17,935 bases of DNA from Burkholderiaceae bacterium (GTDB taxonomy: Bacteria > Pseudomonadota > Gammaproteobacteria > Burkholderiales > Burkholderiaceae_C). Where the stretch lies: positions 1-17,935 of the forward strand of contig JALRFN010000114.1 in the NCBI GenBank assembly GCA_023268425.1, written 5' to 3'. Positions within the stretch are counted from its first letter, which is position 1. Every line of letters starts with the position of its first letter. The position numbers and the translations under genes are program-made. The notes beneath the pieces are model-generated. The model searched no databases and was not told the DNA's origin. It saw only the letters and a list, made by a program, of their open reading frames with translations. This document shows, in pieces, positions 1 through 7,770 of the stretch.

Positions 1-760
1 CGACCACATGATGTTGGACGGCTTGGAAGATGCCTACGAACCGGGTCGCTCCATGGGTACATTTGGTGAAGACTGCGCCGAAAAGTATGGCTTCACCCGT
101 GAGATGCAAGACCACTTCGCCATGACTTCGGTGCGCCGCGCGCAAGAGGCCACGGCTTCGGGTGCGTTCGCTGCAGAGATTGCACCGGTGACCGTCACGA
201 CCCGAAAAGGTGAAAGCGTCATCAGCGTGGACGAAGGTCCAGGCAAGATCAACGTGGACAAAATCCCCACGCTGCGCCCAGCATTCAAAAAAGACGGCAC
301 CATCACTGCAGCCGCTTCGTCGTCGATCAACGACGGCGCGGCGGCCTTGGTCTTGATGCGCGAATCCACAGCGGCTACCCAGGGCTTGAAGCCCTTGGCC
401 CGCATCGTCGGTCACGCCACCCATGCGCAAGCGCCCAACTGGTTCACCACCGCACCGATCTTTGCGATGCAAAAGCTGTTCGCGGCCAACGGTTGGAGCG
501 CCGAGAGCGTGGACTTGTATGAAATCAACGAAGCTTTTGCCGTGGTGCCCATGGCCGCCATGCACGACTTGGGCTTGCCGCACGAAAAAGTCAACGTCAA
601 CGGCGGGGCTTGTGCCCTGGGTCACCCGATTGGTGCCTCGGGAGCGCGCATCATCGTCACGCTCTTGCATGCGCTGCAGGCGCGTGGCGCCAAGCGCGGC
701 GTGGCCTCGCTGTGCATTGGTGGTGGCGAAGCCACCGCCATGGGCATCGAACTGATCTGA
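1..760 (+). CDS. Acetyl-CoA acetyltransferase (thiolase), 3' part
   Basis: This is the C-terminal part of a thiolase, the enzyme that cleaves a 3-ketoacyl-CoA with CoA or condenses two acyl-CoAs, acting in the cytoplasm. The reading frame is open from base 2, so the start and the region with the nucleophilic cysteine lie outside the window. Visible family motifs are NEAFA (bases 527-541), the GHPIGASGAR histidine motif (histidine codon at 623) and the C-terminal CIGGGEA motif, whose cysteine codon at 713 is the usual acid/base cysteine. All catalytic positions in the visible part are intact. The acyl-CoA dehydrogenase gene begins 12 bases after the stop, so the two are probably co-transcribed in a beta-oxidation or branched-chain acyl-CoA pathway. 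The exact substrate (acetoacetyl-CoA or longer) cannot be decided from this part. Confidence 0.93.
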   Translation, partial: DHMMLDGLEDAYEPGRSMGTFGEDCAEKYGFTREMQDHFAMTSVRRAQEATASGAFAAEIAPVTVTTRKGESVISVDEGPGKINVDKIPTLRPAFKKDGTITAAASSSINDGAAALVLMRESTAATQGLKPLARIVGHATHAQAPNWFTTAPIFAMQKLFAANGWSAESVDLYEINEAFAVVPMAAMHDLGLPHEKVNVNGGACALGHPIGASGARIIVTLLHALQARGAKRGVASLCIGGGEATAMGIELI

Positions 761-772
761 CGGGGGCTCGCG

Positions 773-1906
773 ATGCTGTTGACCGAAGACCAAGTCATGA
801 TCCGCGATGCCGTGCGGGCGTTTGCGCAAGAGCAAATTTGGCCGCACGCGGCCCGTTGGGACAAAGAACACCACTTCCCCAAAGACGTGCACAAAGGCTT
901 GGCCGACTTGGGTTGCTACGGCATTTGCGTGCCCGAATCGCTGGGCGGTGCGGGTTTGGATTACTTGACCTTGGCCTTGGTGTTGGAGGAAATCGCTGCT
1001 GGTGACGGCGGCACCAGCACCGCGATTTCGGTGACCAACTGTCCGGTCAACGCGATCTTGATGATGTACGGCAATGCCGCACAACAAGAGCAGTGGCTGC
1101 GACCCTTGGCGCAAGGCCAGATGCTGGGTGCCTTTTGTTTGACCGAGCCGCATGTGGGCTCTGACGCGTCGGCCATGCGCACCACGGCGGTCAAAGACGG
1201 CAACGACTACGTGCTCAACGGCGTCAAGCAGTTCATCACCAGTGGACAAAACGGTGATGTGGCCATCGTCATCGCGGTCACTGACAAGGCCGCGGGCAAG
1301 CGCGGCATGAGTGCCTTCATCGTCCCCACGTCGGCGCCGGGCTGGACGGTGGCGCGCTTGGAAGACAAGCTGGGGCAGCACAGCAGCGACACCGCTCAAA
1401 TCAACTTGGAGCAATGCCGCATCCCAGCGGCCAACCTGATTGGTCAAGAGGGCGAGGGTTACAAAATTGCCCTCTCCGCGCTGGAGGGGGGCCGCATTGG
1501 CATCGCCGCGCAAAGCGTGGGCATGGCGCGCAGCGCTTTGGACGTGGCCATTGATTACGCCAAGCAGCGCGAAGCCTTTGGCAAACCGATTGTTGAGCAC
1601 CAGGCGGTGGGCTTTCGCCTGGCCGAGTGCGCGACCAAGTTGGAGGCGGCTCGCCAGTTGATTTGGCACGCGGCCAGTTTGCGTGACGCGGGCAAACCCT
1701 GTCTCAAAGAAGCTGCGATGGCCAAATTGTTTGCCTCTGAAACTGCTGAAGCCGTGTGTTCGGCAGCCATCCAAACCTTGGGCGGCTATGGCGTGGTCAA
1801 CGACTTCCCGCTGGAGCGTATTTACCGCGATGTGCGGGTTTGCCAGATTTACGAGGGCACCAGCGACGTGCAAAAAATCATCATCCAACGCGCCTTGGCG
1901 CATTGA
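773..1906 (+). CDS. Acyl-CoA dehydrogenase (short/medium-chain type)
   Basis: A 377-residue FAD-dependent acyl-CoA dehydrogenase that introduces the alpha-beta double bond into an acyl-CoA and passes electrons to ETF. The length is normal for the family. The first family signature is FCLTEPHVGSD (residues 121-131), and the second is QTLGGYGVVNDFPLERIYRD (334-353). The C-terminal QIYEGTSDVQ carries Glu361 at the position of the catalytic base of short- and medium-chain enzymes. Isovaleryl-CoA dehydrogenases have glycine there and use a different glutamate, so this is probably not the leucine-pathway enzyme despite the MCC gene elsewhere in the window. The ATG at 773 follows a G-rich Shine-Dalgarno stretch (764-768) just after the thiolase stop. 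It is probably the last gene of its operon, because trkA appears to have its own promoter. Substrate chain length is not determined. Confidence 0.93.
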   Translation: MLLTEDQVMIRDAVRAFAQEQIWPHAARWDKEHHFPKDVHKGLADLGCYGICVPESLGGAGLDYLTLALVLEEIAAGDGGTSTAISVTNCPVNAILMMYGNAAQQEQWLRPLAQGQMLGAFCLTEPHVGSDASAMRTTAVKDGNDYVLNGVKQFITSGQNGDVAIVIAVTDKAAGKRGMSAFIVPTSAPGWTVARLEDKLGQHSSDTAQINLEQCRIPAANLIGQEGEGYKIALSALEGGRIGIAAQSVGMARSALDVAIDYAKQREAFGKPIVEHQAVGFRLAECATKLEAARQLIWHAASLRDAGKPCLKEAAMAKLFASETAEAVCSAAIQTLGGYGVVNDFPLERIYRDVRVCQIYEGTSDVQKIIIQRALAH

Positions 1907-1914
1907 GGTTGGAC

Positions 1915-1931
1915 GGGTGCCACGGGCGCCC
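1915..1931 (+). terminator. Small GC hairpin between acyl-CoA dehydrogenase and trkA
   Basis: GGGTGCC (1915-1921) and GGCGCCC (1925-1931) can pair over seven positions, one of them a G-U pair, around a three-base loop ACG. It lies just after the dehydrogenase stop and just before the trkA -10 element. There is no run of T after the stem, so it is at best a weak or Rho-assisted terminator. It could instead be an operator or a chance structure. Confidence 0.3.
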
Positions 1932-1940
1932 TCAGCCTTC

Positions 1941-1946
1941 TAAAAT
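1941..1946 (+). promoter_or_regulatory. Putative trkA -10 element (leaderless arrangement)
   Basis: TAAAAT matches the sigma-70 -10 consensus at five of six bases and ends six bases before the trkA ATG. Transcription would be expected to begin at or next to the A of the start codon, giving a leaderless trkA message. I see no good -35 hexamer at normal spacing, so the call rests on the -10 and on the absence of a clear Shine-Dalgarno sequence before the ATG. Confidence 0.4.
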
Positions 1947-1952
1947 CGCGCC

Positions 1953-3344
1953 ATGAAAATCATCATCTTGGGTGCAGGGCGCGTTGGCGAAAGTGTTGCT
2001 GAGAACCTGAGCAGCGAGCGCAACGACATCACGGTGGTCGACACCGACGCGCAGCGACTGCGTGATCTCGAAGACCGACTGGAGTTGCGTGGCGTACCGG
2101 GCAACGGCATCCAGCCCTCGGTCTTGCGCGAAGCGGGCATCGACGATGCTGACATGGTCATCGCCTGTGCAGCACAAGACGAAACCAATTTGGTGGTTTG
2201 CAAGCTGGCCAAATCGGTGTTCAACGTGCCCACCACGATTGCACGCTTGCGCTCCCCTGAGTTTCAAACCGGCAGTGATTTGTTGGCGGCCGATGGTTTT
2301 GGGGTGGATCGGGTGATTTGCCCTGAGGACTCGGTGATGGCTTACATCGACGAGCTGATTCAGTACCCAGAAGCCTTGCAGGTTTTGCACTTCTCGCAAG
2401 GCCGTGCCAGCTTGGTGGCGGTTCGGGTCACCCCTGGCAGCCGCTTGGCCGGTCACACCATCGCCAGCTTTCGCGAGCACTTTCCCGAGGCCGAGATGCG
2501 CGTGGTGGCTGTTTATCGCCACGGCCTGGACATCACGCCCGCAGTGGACACACGCATCCACGAGGGCGACGAGGTGTTTGTGGTCGCGGCGCGTCAGCAG
2601 TTGCGCGAGGTGTTGTTGGCCTTGCACCACCAAGACCAACCGGTGCAGCGCGTGATGATTGCTGGCGGCGGGCGCGTGGGTTTGCGCTTGGCGCGCCGCC
2701 TGTCCGAGACCTGCCACGTCAAGCTCTTGGAGCAAGACAAACGCCGCTGCGAATACCTGGCTGCCGAATTGCCCAACCACGTCTTGGTGTTGCGGGGTGA
2801 TGCCACCGATGAAGACTTGTTGCGCGAAGAGGGGGTAGACGACATTGACCTGTTCCTGTCGCTGACCAGCGACGACGAGGACAACATCATGGCGGCGATG
2901 TTGGCCAAGCGCATGGGCGCGCGCCGGGTCATGGCCTTGATCAACCGCCGGGCCTACGCGGACATGATGGAGGGCTCGACCATCGACATCGCGATTTCGC
3001 CCTCCCAAACCGTGATCGGTGAACTGCTCGCGCACGTGCGCCGAGGCGATGTGGCGGCGGTGCACAGCTTGCGTCGGGGGGCGGCGGAGGCCATCGAGGC
3101 GGTCGTCCGTGGTGACCGCAAGACCTCCAAGTTGGCGGGCCGTCGCGTCGAAGAGCTGCGCTTCCCATCGGGCGCCAGCTTGGGGGTGATCGTGCGCGGC
3201 GAAGGCGAGGCCGCGCGGGTCTTGATGCCGCACCACGACACCGTGATCGAAGAAGGTGATCACGTGATCTTGTTCTTGCGCAACAAGCGCATGATCCGCG
3301 AGGTCGAGCAGTTGTTTCAGGTCAGCGCGACCTTTTTGTTCTGA
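1953..3344 (+). CDS. trkA: Trk potassium uptake regulatory subunit TrkA
   Basis: A 463-residue peripheral cytoplasmic subunit of the Trk K+ transporter, close to the 458 residues of the E. coli protein. It has the expected tandem architecture of two RCK units, each with a Rossmann NAD(H)-binding part followed by a TrkA-C domain. The first nucleotide-binding loop is GAGRVG at residues 7-12 with an acidic residue at Asp30 ending the second strand. The second is GGGRVG at 238-243. TrkA binds NAD(H)/ATP and gates the TrkH channel. trkH starts eight bases after the stop, so the two subunits are translated from one message. The ATG at 1953 is preferred because the protein begins directly with the first beta strand (MKIIILGAGR). 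A -10-like hexamer six bases upstream suggests a leaderless transcript. Confidence 0.97.
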   Translation: MKIIILGAGRVGESVAENLSSERNDITVVDTDAQRLRDLEDRLELRGVPGNGIQPSVLREAGIDDADMVIACAAQDETNLVVCKLAKSVFNVPTTIARLRSPEFQTGSDLLAADGFGVDRVICPEDSVMAYIDELIQYPEALQVLHFSQGRASLVAVRVTPGSRLAGHTIASFREHFPEAEMRVVAVYRHGLDITPAVDTRIHEGDEVFVVAARQQLREVLLALHHQDQPVQRVMIAGGGRVGLRLARRLSETCHVKLLEQDKRRCEYLAAELPNHVLVLRGDATDEDLLREEGVDDIDLFLSLTSDDEDNIMAAMLAKRMGARRVMALINRRAYADMMEGSTIDIAISPSQTVIGELLAHVRRGDVAAVHSLRRGAAEAIEAVVRGDRKTSKLAGRRVEELRFPSGASLGVIVRGEGEAARVLMPHHDTVIEEGDHVILFLRNKRMIREVEQLFQVSATFLF

Positions 3345-3352
3345 GGCGCGCC

Positions 3353-4810
3353 ATGTACGACTTTCGCCCCGTGTTTGCGGTCTTGTCGCGCGTCATGTTG
3401 GTCTTTGCTTTGGCCTTTCTCGTGCCCCTGGCGTGGTCCTGGGGCTTGGATGACGGCTTGCGCCACCTGTGGCTCGGCAGCGGGGTACTCACAGCCTTGT
3501 CGGGTTTGGCCCTGATGTGGCTCACCCAGCGCCACCGGCGAGAGCTGCGCACGCGTGACGGCTTCATGTTGGTCAACCTGGTCTGGTTCGTGTTGCCGGG
3601 GTTTGCGGCCTTGCCCTTGTATTGGGCGATCCCCCACGCGACCTGGGTCGACGCTTACTTCGAGTCGGTCAGCGGCTTGACGGCCACGGGCGCCACGGTG
3701 TTCAGTGGTTTGGATCACTTGCCCACCTCGGTGAACATTTGGCGCTGTTTTTTGCAGTTGTTCGGGGGCTTGGGCATCATGCTGTTGGTGGTGGCCATCC
3801 TGCCCTTGCTGGGCTTGGGCGGCGTGCAGGTCTACAAGGCTGAAACGCCTGGGCCAATGAAGGACAGCAAGTTAACCCCTCGGGTGACCGAGACCGCGCG
3901 TGGTTTGTGGGGGGTGTACGTCTTGCTGTCGGTGGGGTGTTTGCTGGGCTACCGATGGGCGGGCATGTCGTGGGCCGACGCCTTCATGCACATGAGCACC
4001 ACCGTGAGCTTGGGCGGCTTTTCGTCCAAAGACGCCAGCTTGGGGCACTTCGACTCGGTGGCGGTCGAAGGCGTGGCCATGGTGTTCATGTTGCTGGCGG
4101 GGGTGAGTTTTGCGCGCTACTTCATCGTCTGGCGTGCGCGCTCACTGATGCCGCTGTGGCGCGACATCGAGGTGCGTTATTACCTTGGGGTGTTGGCGGC
4201 AGCCATGGTGATCTTGGTCGCGGTTTTGCTGGCGCATGAGGTCACTGACGACGCGGTTCAAGCCCTGCGTTGGAGCGCGTTTCAGGTGTTGTCTTTGGCG
4301 ACCACGACGGGTTATGCGACCACCGATTACGGTTTGTGGCCGGTGTTTGCGCCCGTGCTGCTGGTGTTTCTGGGCTGCTTTGTCTCGTGTGCGGGCTCGA
4401 CCGGCGGGGGCATCAAAATGGTTCGCGGCATTTTGCTGGTCAAACAAGCCCACCGCGAGTTGGTGCGCACCATCCACCCACGGGTGGTCAATCCGGTGAC
4501 ACTTGGGGGTGTTGCCACGCCCAACAGCGTGCTACAAAACGTGTTGGCGTTCATGCTGATTTACGGCGCATCGATTGTGCTGTTGAGCTTTGTCATGCTG
4601 CTGTCTGGCGCCGACATCGTCACCGCCCTGTCTTCGGTGGTGGCTTGCGTGAACAACATTGGCCCCGGCTTGGCGGGGGTGGGCCCGGCCTCGAACTTTG
4701 GTGTGTTGACCGAGTTCCAGATCTGGACGCTGACCTTCGCCATGATGTTGGGCCGCTTGGAAATGCTGTCGATTTTGGTCTTGTTGACCCGTGAGTTTTG
4801 GCAGCGTTGA
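3353..4810 (+). CDS. trkH: Trk potassium uptake membrane subunit TrkH
   Basis: A 485-residue polytopic inner-membrane K+ translocating subunit, almost the length of E. coli TrkH (483). The four pore-loop repeats of the TrkH/KtrB superfamily can be seen: TATGA near residues 110-114, TTVSLGG at 216-222, TTTGY at 317-321 and NNIGPGL at 434-440. The STGGGIKMVR segment at 349-358 and the GRLEMLS motif with its arginine at 468 are also family hallmarks of the intramembrane gate region. The start at 3353 has GAGG (3343-3346) overlapping the trkA stop as its ribosome-binding site. Together with TrkA it would provide constitutive K+ uptake, which is also the first response to hyperosmotic shock. The ectoine operon about 8 kb away would serve the later phase. 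Confidence 0.97.
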   Translation: MYDFRPVFAVLSRVMLVFALAFLVPLAWSWGLDDGLRHLWLGSGVLTALSGLALMWLTQRHRRELRTRDGFMLVNLVWFVLPGFAALPLYWAIPHATWVDAYFESVSGLTATGATVFSGLDHLPTSVNIWRCFLQLFGGLGIMLLVVAILPLLGLGGVQVYKAETPGPMKDSKLTPRVTETARGLWGVYVLLSVGCLLGYRWAGMSWADAFMHMSTTVSLGGFSSKDASLGHFDSVAVEGVAMVFMLLAGVSFARYFIVWRARSLMPLWRDIEVRYYLGVLAAAMVILVAVLLAHEVTDDAVQALRWSAFQVLSLATTTGYATTDYGLWPVFAPVLLVFLGCFVSCAGSTGGGIKMVRGILLVKQAHRELVRTIHPRVVNPVTLGGVATPNSVLQNVLAFMLIYGASIVLLSFVMLLSGADIVTALSSVVACVNNIGPGLAGVGPASNFGVLTEFQIWTLTFAMMLGRLEMLSILVLLTREFWQR

Positions 4811-4876
4811 CGTGGTCGTGTTGAAGGGGCGTGTTGGTCGACAGGTCCTCGGTTTTCAAGTCAAGGAGTGAACAAG

Positions 4877-5302
4877 ATGCCCATCACCAAAGGATTCCGC
4901 GTGCTGGTTGACGAAGCCATGGCGCAAGTCACCACCTACACCGTCGAGCAAGTGCTTCAACGCCTGGACAGTGACAAGACGCTGCAAATCGTTGACATCC
5001 GCGATGTGCGCGAGCTGAAGGCCGGCGGCACGGTGCCGGGTTGCATCCATGCGCCGCGCGGCATGTTGGAGTTTTGGGTCGACCCCGAGTCGCCTTATCA
5101 CAAATCCATTTTTGCCGACGAGAGCAAAGAGTTTGTCTTGTTCTGCGGCGCGGGCTGGCGCAGTGCCTTGGCGACCAAAACCCTGCAAGACATGGGCATG
5201 ACCAATGTCGCCCACATCGACGGCGGTTGGGCGGCTTGGAGCAAGTCGGGCGCACCCACCGAAACCTTGGACGAGCACCTGGCCCATCGCAAGGCCCACT
5301 GA
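4877..5302 (+). CDS. Single-domain rhodanese (sulfurtransferase-like)
   Basis: A 141-residue cytoplasmic protein made of one rhodanese domain with no signal peptide. The active-site loop is CGAGWRS with the persulfide-forming cysteine at residue 90, after the strand EFVLF. The early motif VDIRDVRELKAGGTVPGCIHAPRG (about 39-62) is the classic N-terminal half of the domain, and HIDGGWAAW (113-121) the C-terminal half. An in-frame GTG exists at 4868, but AAGGAG at 4863-4868 is an ideal Shine-Dalgarno eight bases before the ATG at 4877, so the ATG is chosen. The next gene starts four bases after the stop, suggesting translational coupling. The sulfur donor and acceptor are unknown. Stand-alone rhodaneses may take part in thiosulfate or cyanide detoxification, sulfur relay or redox repair. 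Confidence 0.9.
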   Translation: MPITKGFRVLVDEAMAQVTTYTVEQVLQRLDSDKTLQIVDIRDVRELKAGGTVPGCIHAPRGMLEFWVDPESPYHKSIFADESKEFVLFCGAGWRSALATKTLQDMGMTNVAHIDGGWAAWSKSGAPTETLDEHLAHRKAH

Positions 5303-5306
5303 GCGC

Positions 5307-5711
5307 GTGGTGTCGGCTGCCGACGCGCCTTGCCCTTGCGGGCGCTTGAACGACAAAGGCCGGGTCTTCGGTTTCGGCGCTTGTTGCGCGCCCGTGCTGG
5401 TGGACGCGTCGCGCGCCAGCACCCCAGAGGCCTTGATGCGCTCGCGTTACACCGCGTTTGTGCTGGGTGATGTGAAGCACCTTCTGGCCACATGGCACCC
5501 CAGCACCCGGCCTGCGGATTTGGATTTGGAGCCTGGCATCAAGTGGCTGGGCTTGGCGGTCAAGCGTTGCGCACAGAGCGACGAGACACACGGCACGGTG
5601 GAGTTTGTCGCCCGCTCGCGCATGCATGGCCAAGGCCAGCGCCTGCACGAAACCAGCCGTTTTGTCCGCATGTCTGGCCAATGGTTTTATCTGGACGGCG
5701 ACCTGGCTTGA
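5307..5711 (+). CDS. YchJ/UPF0225-family SEC-C motif protein
   Basis: A protein of about 134 residues resembling the YchJ (UPF0225) family. The N-terminal CPCG (Cys9, Cys11) and the later ACC (Cys26, Cys27) form a SEC-C type zinc-binding cluster. After it comes the family segment beginning TPEALMRSRYTAFVLGDVKHL (about 39-59), then an NTF2-like region ending in SGQWFYLDGD. The frame is open further upstream inside the rhodanese gene, but those residues do not resemble the family. The GTG at 5307, four bases after the rhodanese stop, gives the usual short leader before CPC; a second GTG at 5310 is equally possible. The biochemical role of this family is unknown to me. The tight spacing suggests co-expression with the rhodanese. 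Confidence 0.85.
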   Translation: MVSAADAPCPCGRLNDKGRVFGFGACCAPVLVDASRASTPEALMRSRYTAFVLGDVKHLLATWHPSTRPADLDLEPGIKWLGLAVKRCAQSDETHGTVEFVARSRMHGQGQRLHETSRFVRMSGQWFYLDGDLA

Positions 5712-5796
5712 CCTGTGTGGCGCCGTTTGAACGCTGGAATGTGTTGGGTTTCGGCAATTTCGCGCCTGAGCCCAAAGCGGTGCATCGATTGGGCCG

Positions 5797-5802
5797 TATA
5801 TT
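5797..5802 (+). promoter_or_regulatory. Putative tamA -10 element (leaderless arrangement)
   Basis: TATATT matches the -10 consensus at five of six bases and ends exactly six bases before the tamA ATG, the same geometry as at trkA. No Shine-Dalgarno sequence is visible between it and the ATG, and no strong -35 is seen at normal spacing. The 97-base gap after the YchJ-like gene holds no other feature that I recognise. Confidence 0.4.
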
Positions 5803-5808
5803 GCGCGC

Positions 5809-7770
5809 ATGACGCGCAAGCCATGGATTCATAGGTGTTACTTCGCACGCCGCATCGCCGTTGCGGCGTACGCTTTGGCGTGCGCGCTGCACGGGGCTGC
5901 GGCACAGTCACCAGACTCCCCAAAAAACCAGAGTGAAGCCACCGCAGACGCTGCAGCCGCGAAGCCAGCGCAGGCGCGTTTCGAGCTGCAAGTGCAAGCG
6001 CCAAGCGCCTTGCAGGCGATGTTGCTCAAGCACATGGACTTGCAACGTTTTCGCCATTTGGCGGATTTGGACGCCCTGGAGTTGACGCGCTTGCTGGAGG
6101 CGGCGCCGCAGAATGCGCGTGATTTGTTGGCGACACAGGGGTTTTTCGCGCCGCGCATCGAGATTGAACACGACAGCGAGGCGCGCAGTGACGCGCCCTT
6201 GGGGTTGGTGCGCATCCATGTGGAACCCGGTGGGGCCACACAAGTGCACAGCGCGGACGTGTATTGGCGCGGCGACATCGCCGACGCTGCTGATGCAGGC
6301 CAACAGCGCGAAGCCGCTCAGCGGCAGCTGCGACAGCAAGTGGGCAAAGCCTTCTCGCAAAGCGAGTGGAGCGCAGCGAAAACGCGGGCTTTGCGCGAAC
6401 TCACGGTGCTGCGTTACCCGCGCGCGCAGGTGGTCAACAGCCTCAGTGACATCGATGCGCAAGCTGGGCAGGCGCATTGGCACCTAGAGCTGGACTCGGG
6501 CGAACGCGTGCGCATCGGTGACGTGCGCGTGGAGGGTGGTACCCGTTATGACCCCGCGATTGTGGTGCGCCGCGTGCGTTTGGCGGGTCTGGATGTGGGG
6601 GCGGATTACAGCCTGAGCCAACTGCAAGACGCACAGCAGCAAATCGCCAGCAGCCCGTATTTCACCTCGGTGTACGCCTATGCCGACTTGGACCCGGCTG
6701 CGGCAGATGCGCAAGGGCGGGTGCCGGTGGTCGTCAAAGTGAGCGAGGCCTTGCCGCAAAAAGTCGTGTTGGGTGTGGGTGGCAGCACCGACAGTGGCGC
6801 ACGCTTGTCCTTCGAACACAGCCATCTGCGCGTGCCGGGCATCGACTGGCGTGCTCGTCAGGTGCTGAAACTACAAGGCAATGACCAGTCCTTGCGCTCA
6901 GACTGGCAAGCGCCGATTGACGACAAGGGGTGGCATTGGTTGGTCAGTGGCAGTTGGACGCGCCAAGTGGACGCGACGACGACGACACGCGGCTTGCGCC
7001 TGAGCGCCGGGCGCTCGCAAGAAAGCGCAGCCTTGGACCGCCGCTACTACTTGCAGTTGGACCGCGCGCGCACCAACAATTCGGCTTCCGTGATCGCCTC
7101 CTCACAAGGCAACGAAACCGCGCTGTCAGCCAACCTGGGGTGGACATGGCGTCGCTTTGACAACATCCCTTATCCCGACACTGGCTACGGCCTGGGCTTG
7201 AATGTGGGCGTGGGCACCACCTTGAACCCAACTCGGGTGCCGTTTGCGACCGCCCATGCGCGTTGGCTGACCTATTGGCCATTGGGGGAACGCGTGGCCA
7301 GAGACGACGGCGAGCGCCCAGGCATTGAGTCCGAAAAGCCAAAGCGCAGTGCCAACGGCCGCTTGGCCTTGCGTTTGGAGGGCGGTGCGGTGTTGACACG
7401 CGCCAGCGCGCCGATTCCCGACACCCTGCTGTACCTTGCGGGTGGCGACAACAGCGTGCGCGGTTATGGCTTGCGTGACATCGGCGTGATCTTGGCCGAC
7501 GGCAGTGTCGCGGCAGGCCGCTACTTGATGGTGTCGAGCTTGGAGTGGCAGCGCCCCATCACCGCCAAGGGTGAGCGTACGGACTGGGAAAGCGTGGTCT
7601 TTGTCGACGCCGGTGCCGTCAGCAACGAACTCAGCCATTTGCAAGCCCAGGTCGGCGTGGGCGTGGGGGCGCGCTACAACAGCCCAGTGGGGCCAGTGCA
7701 AATGGATTTGGCCTATGGCGTGTCCGTCAAACGCTTTCGGCTGCACCTGAGTGTGGGGTTTGCGTTTTGA
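5809..7770 (+). CDS. tamA: Outer-membrane assembly protein TamA (Omp85 family)
   Basis: A 653-residue Omp85-family protein. A positively charged N-terminus and hydrophobic stretch (residues 1-32, likely cleavage after HGAAA) form a signal peptide. POTRA-like modules fill roughly residues 57-315, the last one starting at VRIGDVRVEGG (234-244), and a 16-strand-type barrel fills the rest. The Omp85 signature VRGYG is at 550-554 in GGDNSVRGYGLRD. The protein ends in VGFAF, with the terminal phenylalanine used as an outer-membrane sorting signal. With TamB it forms the translocation and assembly module, which supports insertion of some outer-membrane proteins and envelope lipid homeostasis. The next gene overlaps it by four bases. 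The start is at the ATG directly before the basic signal-peptide region. TamA is preferred over BamA because of its size and the tamB neighbour. Confidence 0.92.
   Translation: MTRKPWIHRCYFARRIAVAAYALACALHGAAAQSPDSPKNQSEATADAAAAKPAQARFELQVQAPSALQAMLLKHMDLQRFRHLADLDALELTRLLEAAPQNARDLLATQGFFAPRIEIEHDSEARSDAPLGLVRIHVEPGGATQVHSADVYWRGDIADAADAGQQREAAQRQLRQQVGKAFSQSEWSAAKTRALRELTVLRYPRAQVVNSLSDIDAQAGQAHWHLELDSGERVRIGDVRVEGGTRYDPAIVVRRVRLAGLDVGADYSLSQLQDAQQQIASSPYFTSVYAYADLDPAAADAQGRVPVVVKVSEALPQKVVLGVGGSTDSGARLSFEHSHLRVPGIDWRARQVLKLQGNDQSLRSDWQAPIDDKGWHWLVSGSWTRQVDATTTTRGLRLSAGRSQESAALDRRYYLQLDRARTNNSASVIASSQGNETALSANLGWTWRRFDNIPYPDTGYGLGLNVGVGTTLNPTRVPFATAHARWLTYWPLGERVARDDGERPGIESEKPKRSANGRLALRLEGGAVLTRASAPIPDTLLYLAGGDNSVRGYGLRDIGVILADGSVAAGRYLMVSSLEWQRPITAKGERTDWESVVFVDAGAVSNELSHLQAQVGVGVGARYNSPVGPVQMDLAYGVSVKRFRLHLSVGFAF

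Noticed and set aside
1932..3263. 443-codon open frame on the - strand opposite trkA
   Set aside because: Fully antisense to trkA, with a His/Gln/Arg-rich composition and no recognisable motif.
4868..4876. GTG start for the rhodanese nine bases upstream of the ATG
   Set aside because: The GTG overlaps the AAGGAG ribosome-binding site, which is ideally placed for the ATG at 4877.
5205..5306. Longer N-terminus for the YchJ-like protein starting inside the rhodanese gene
   Set aside because: The 34 extra residues are out-of-frame rhodanese sequence. The family begins close to the CPC motif, which fits the GTG at 5307.
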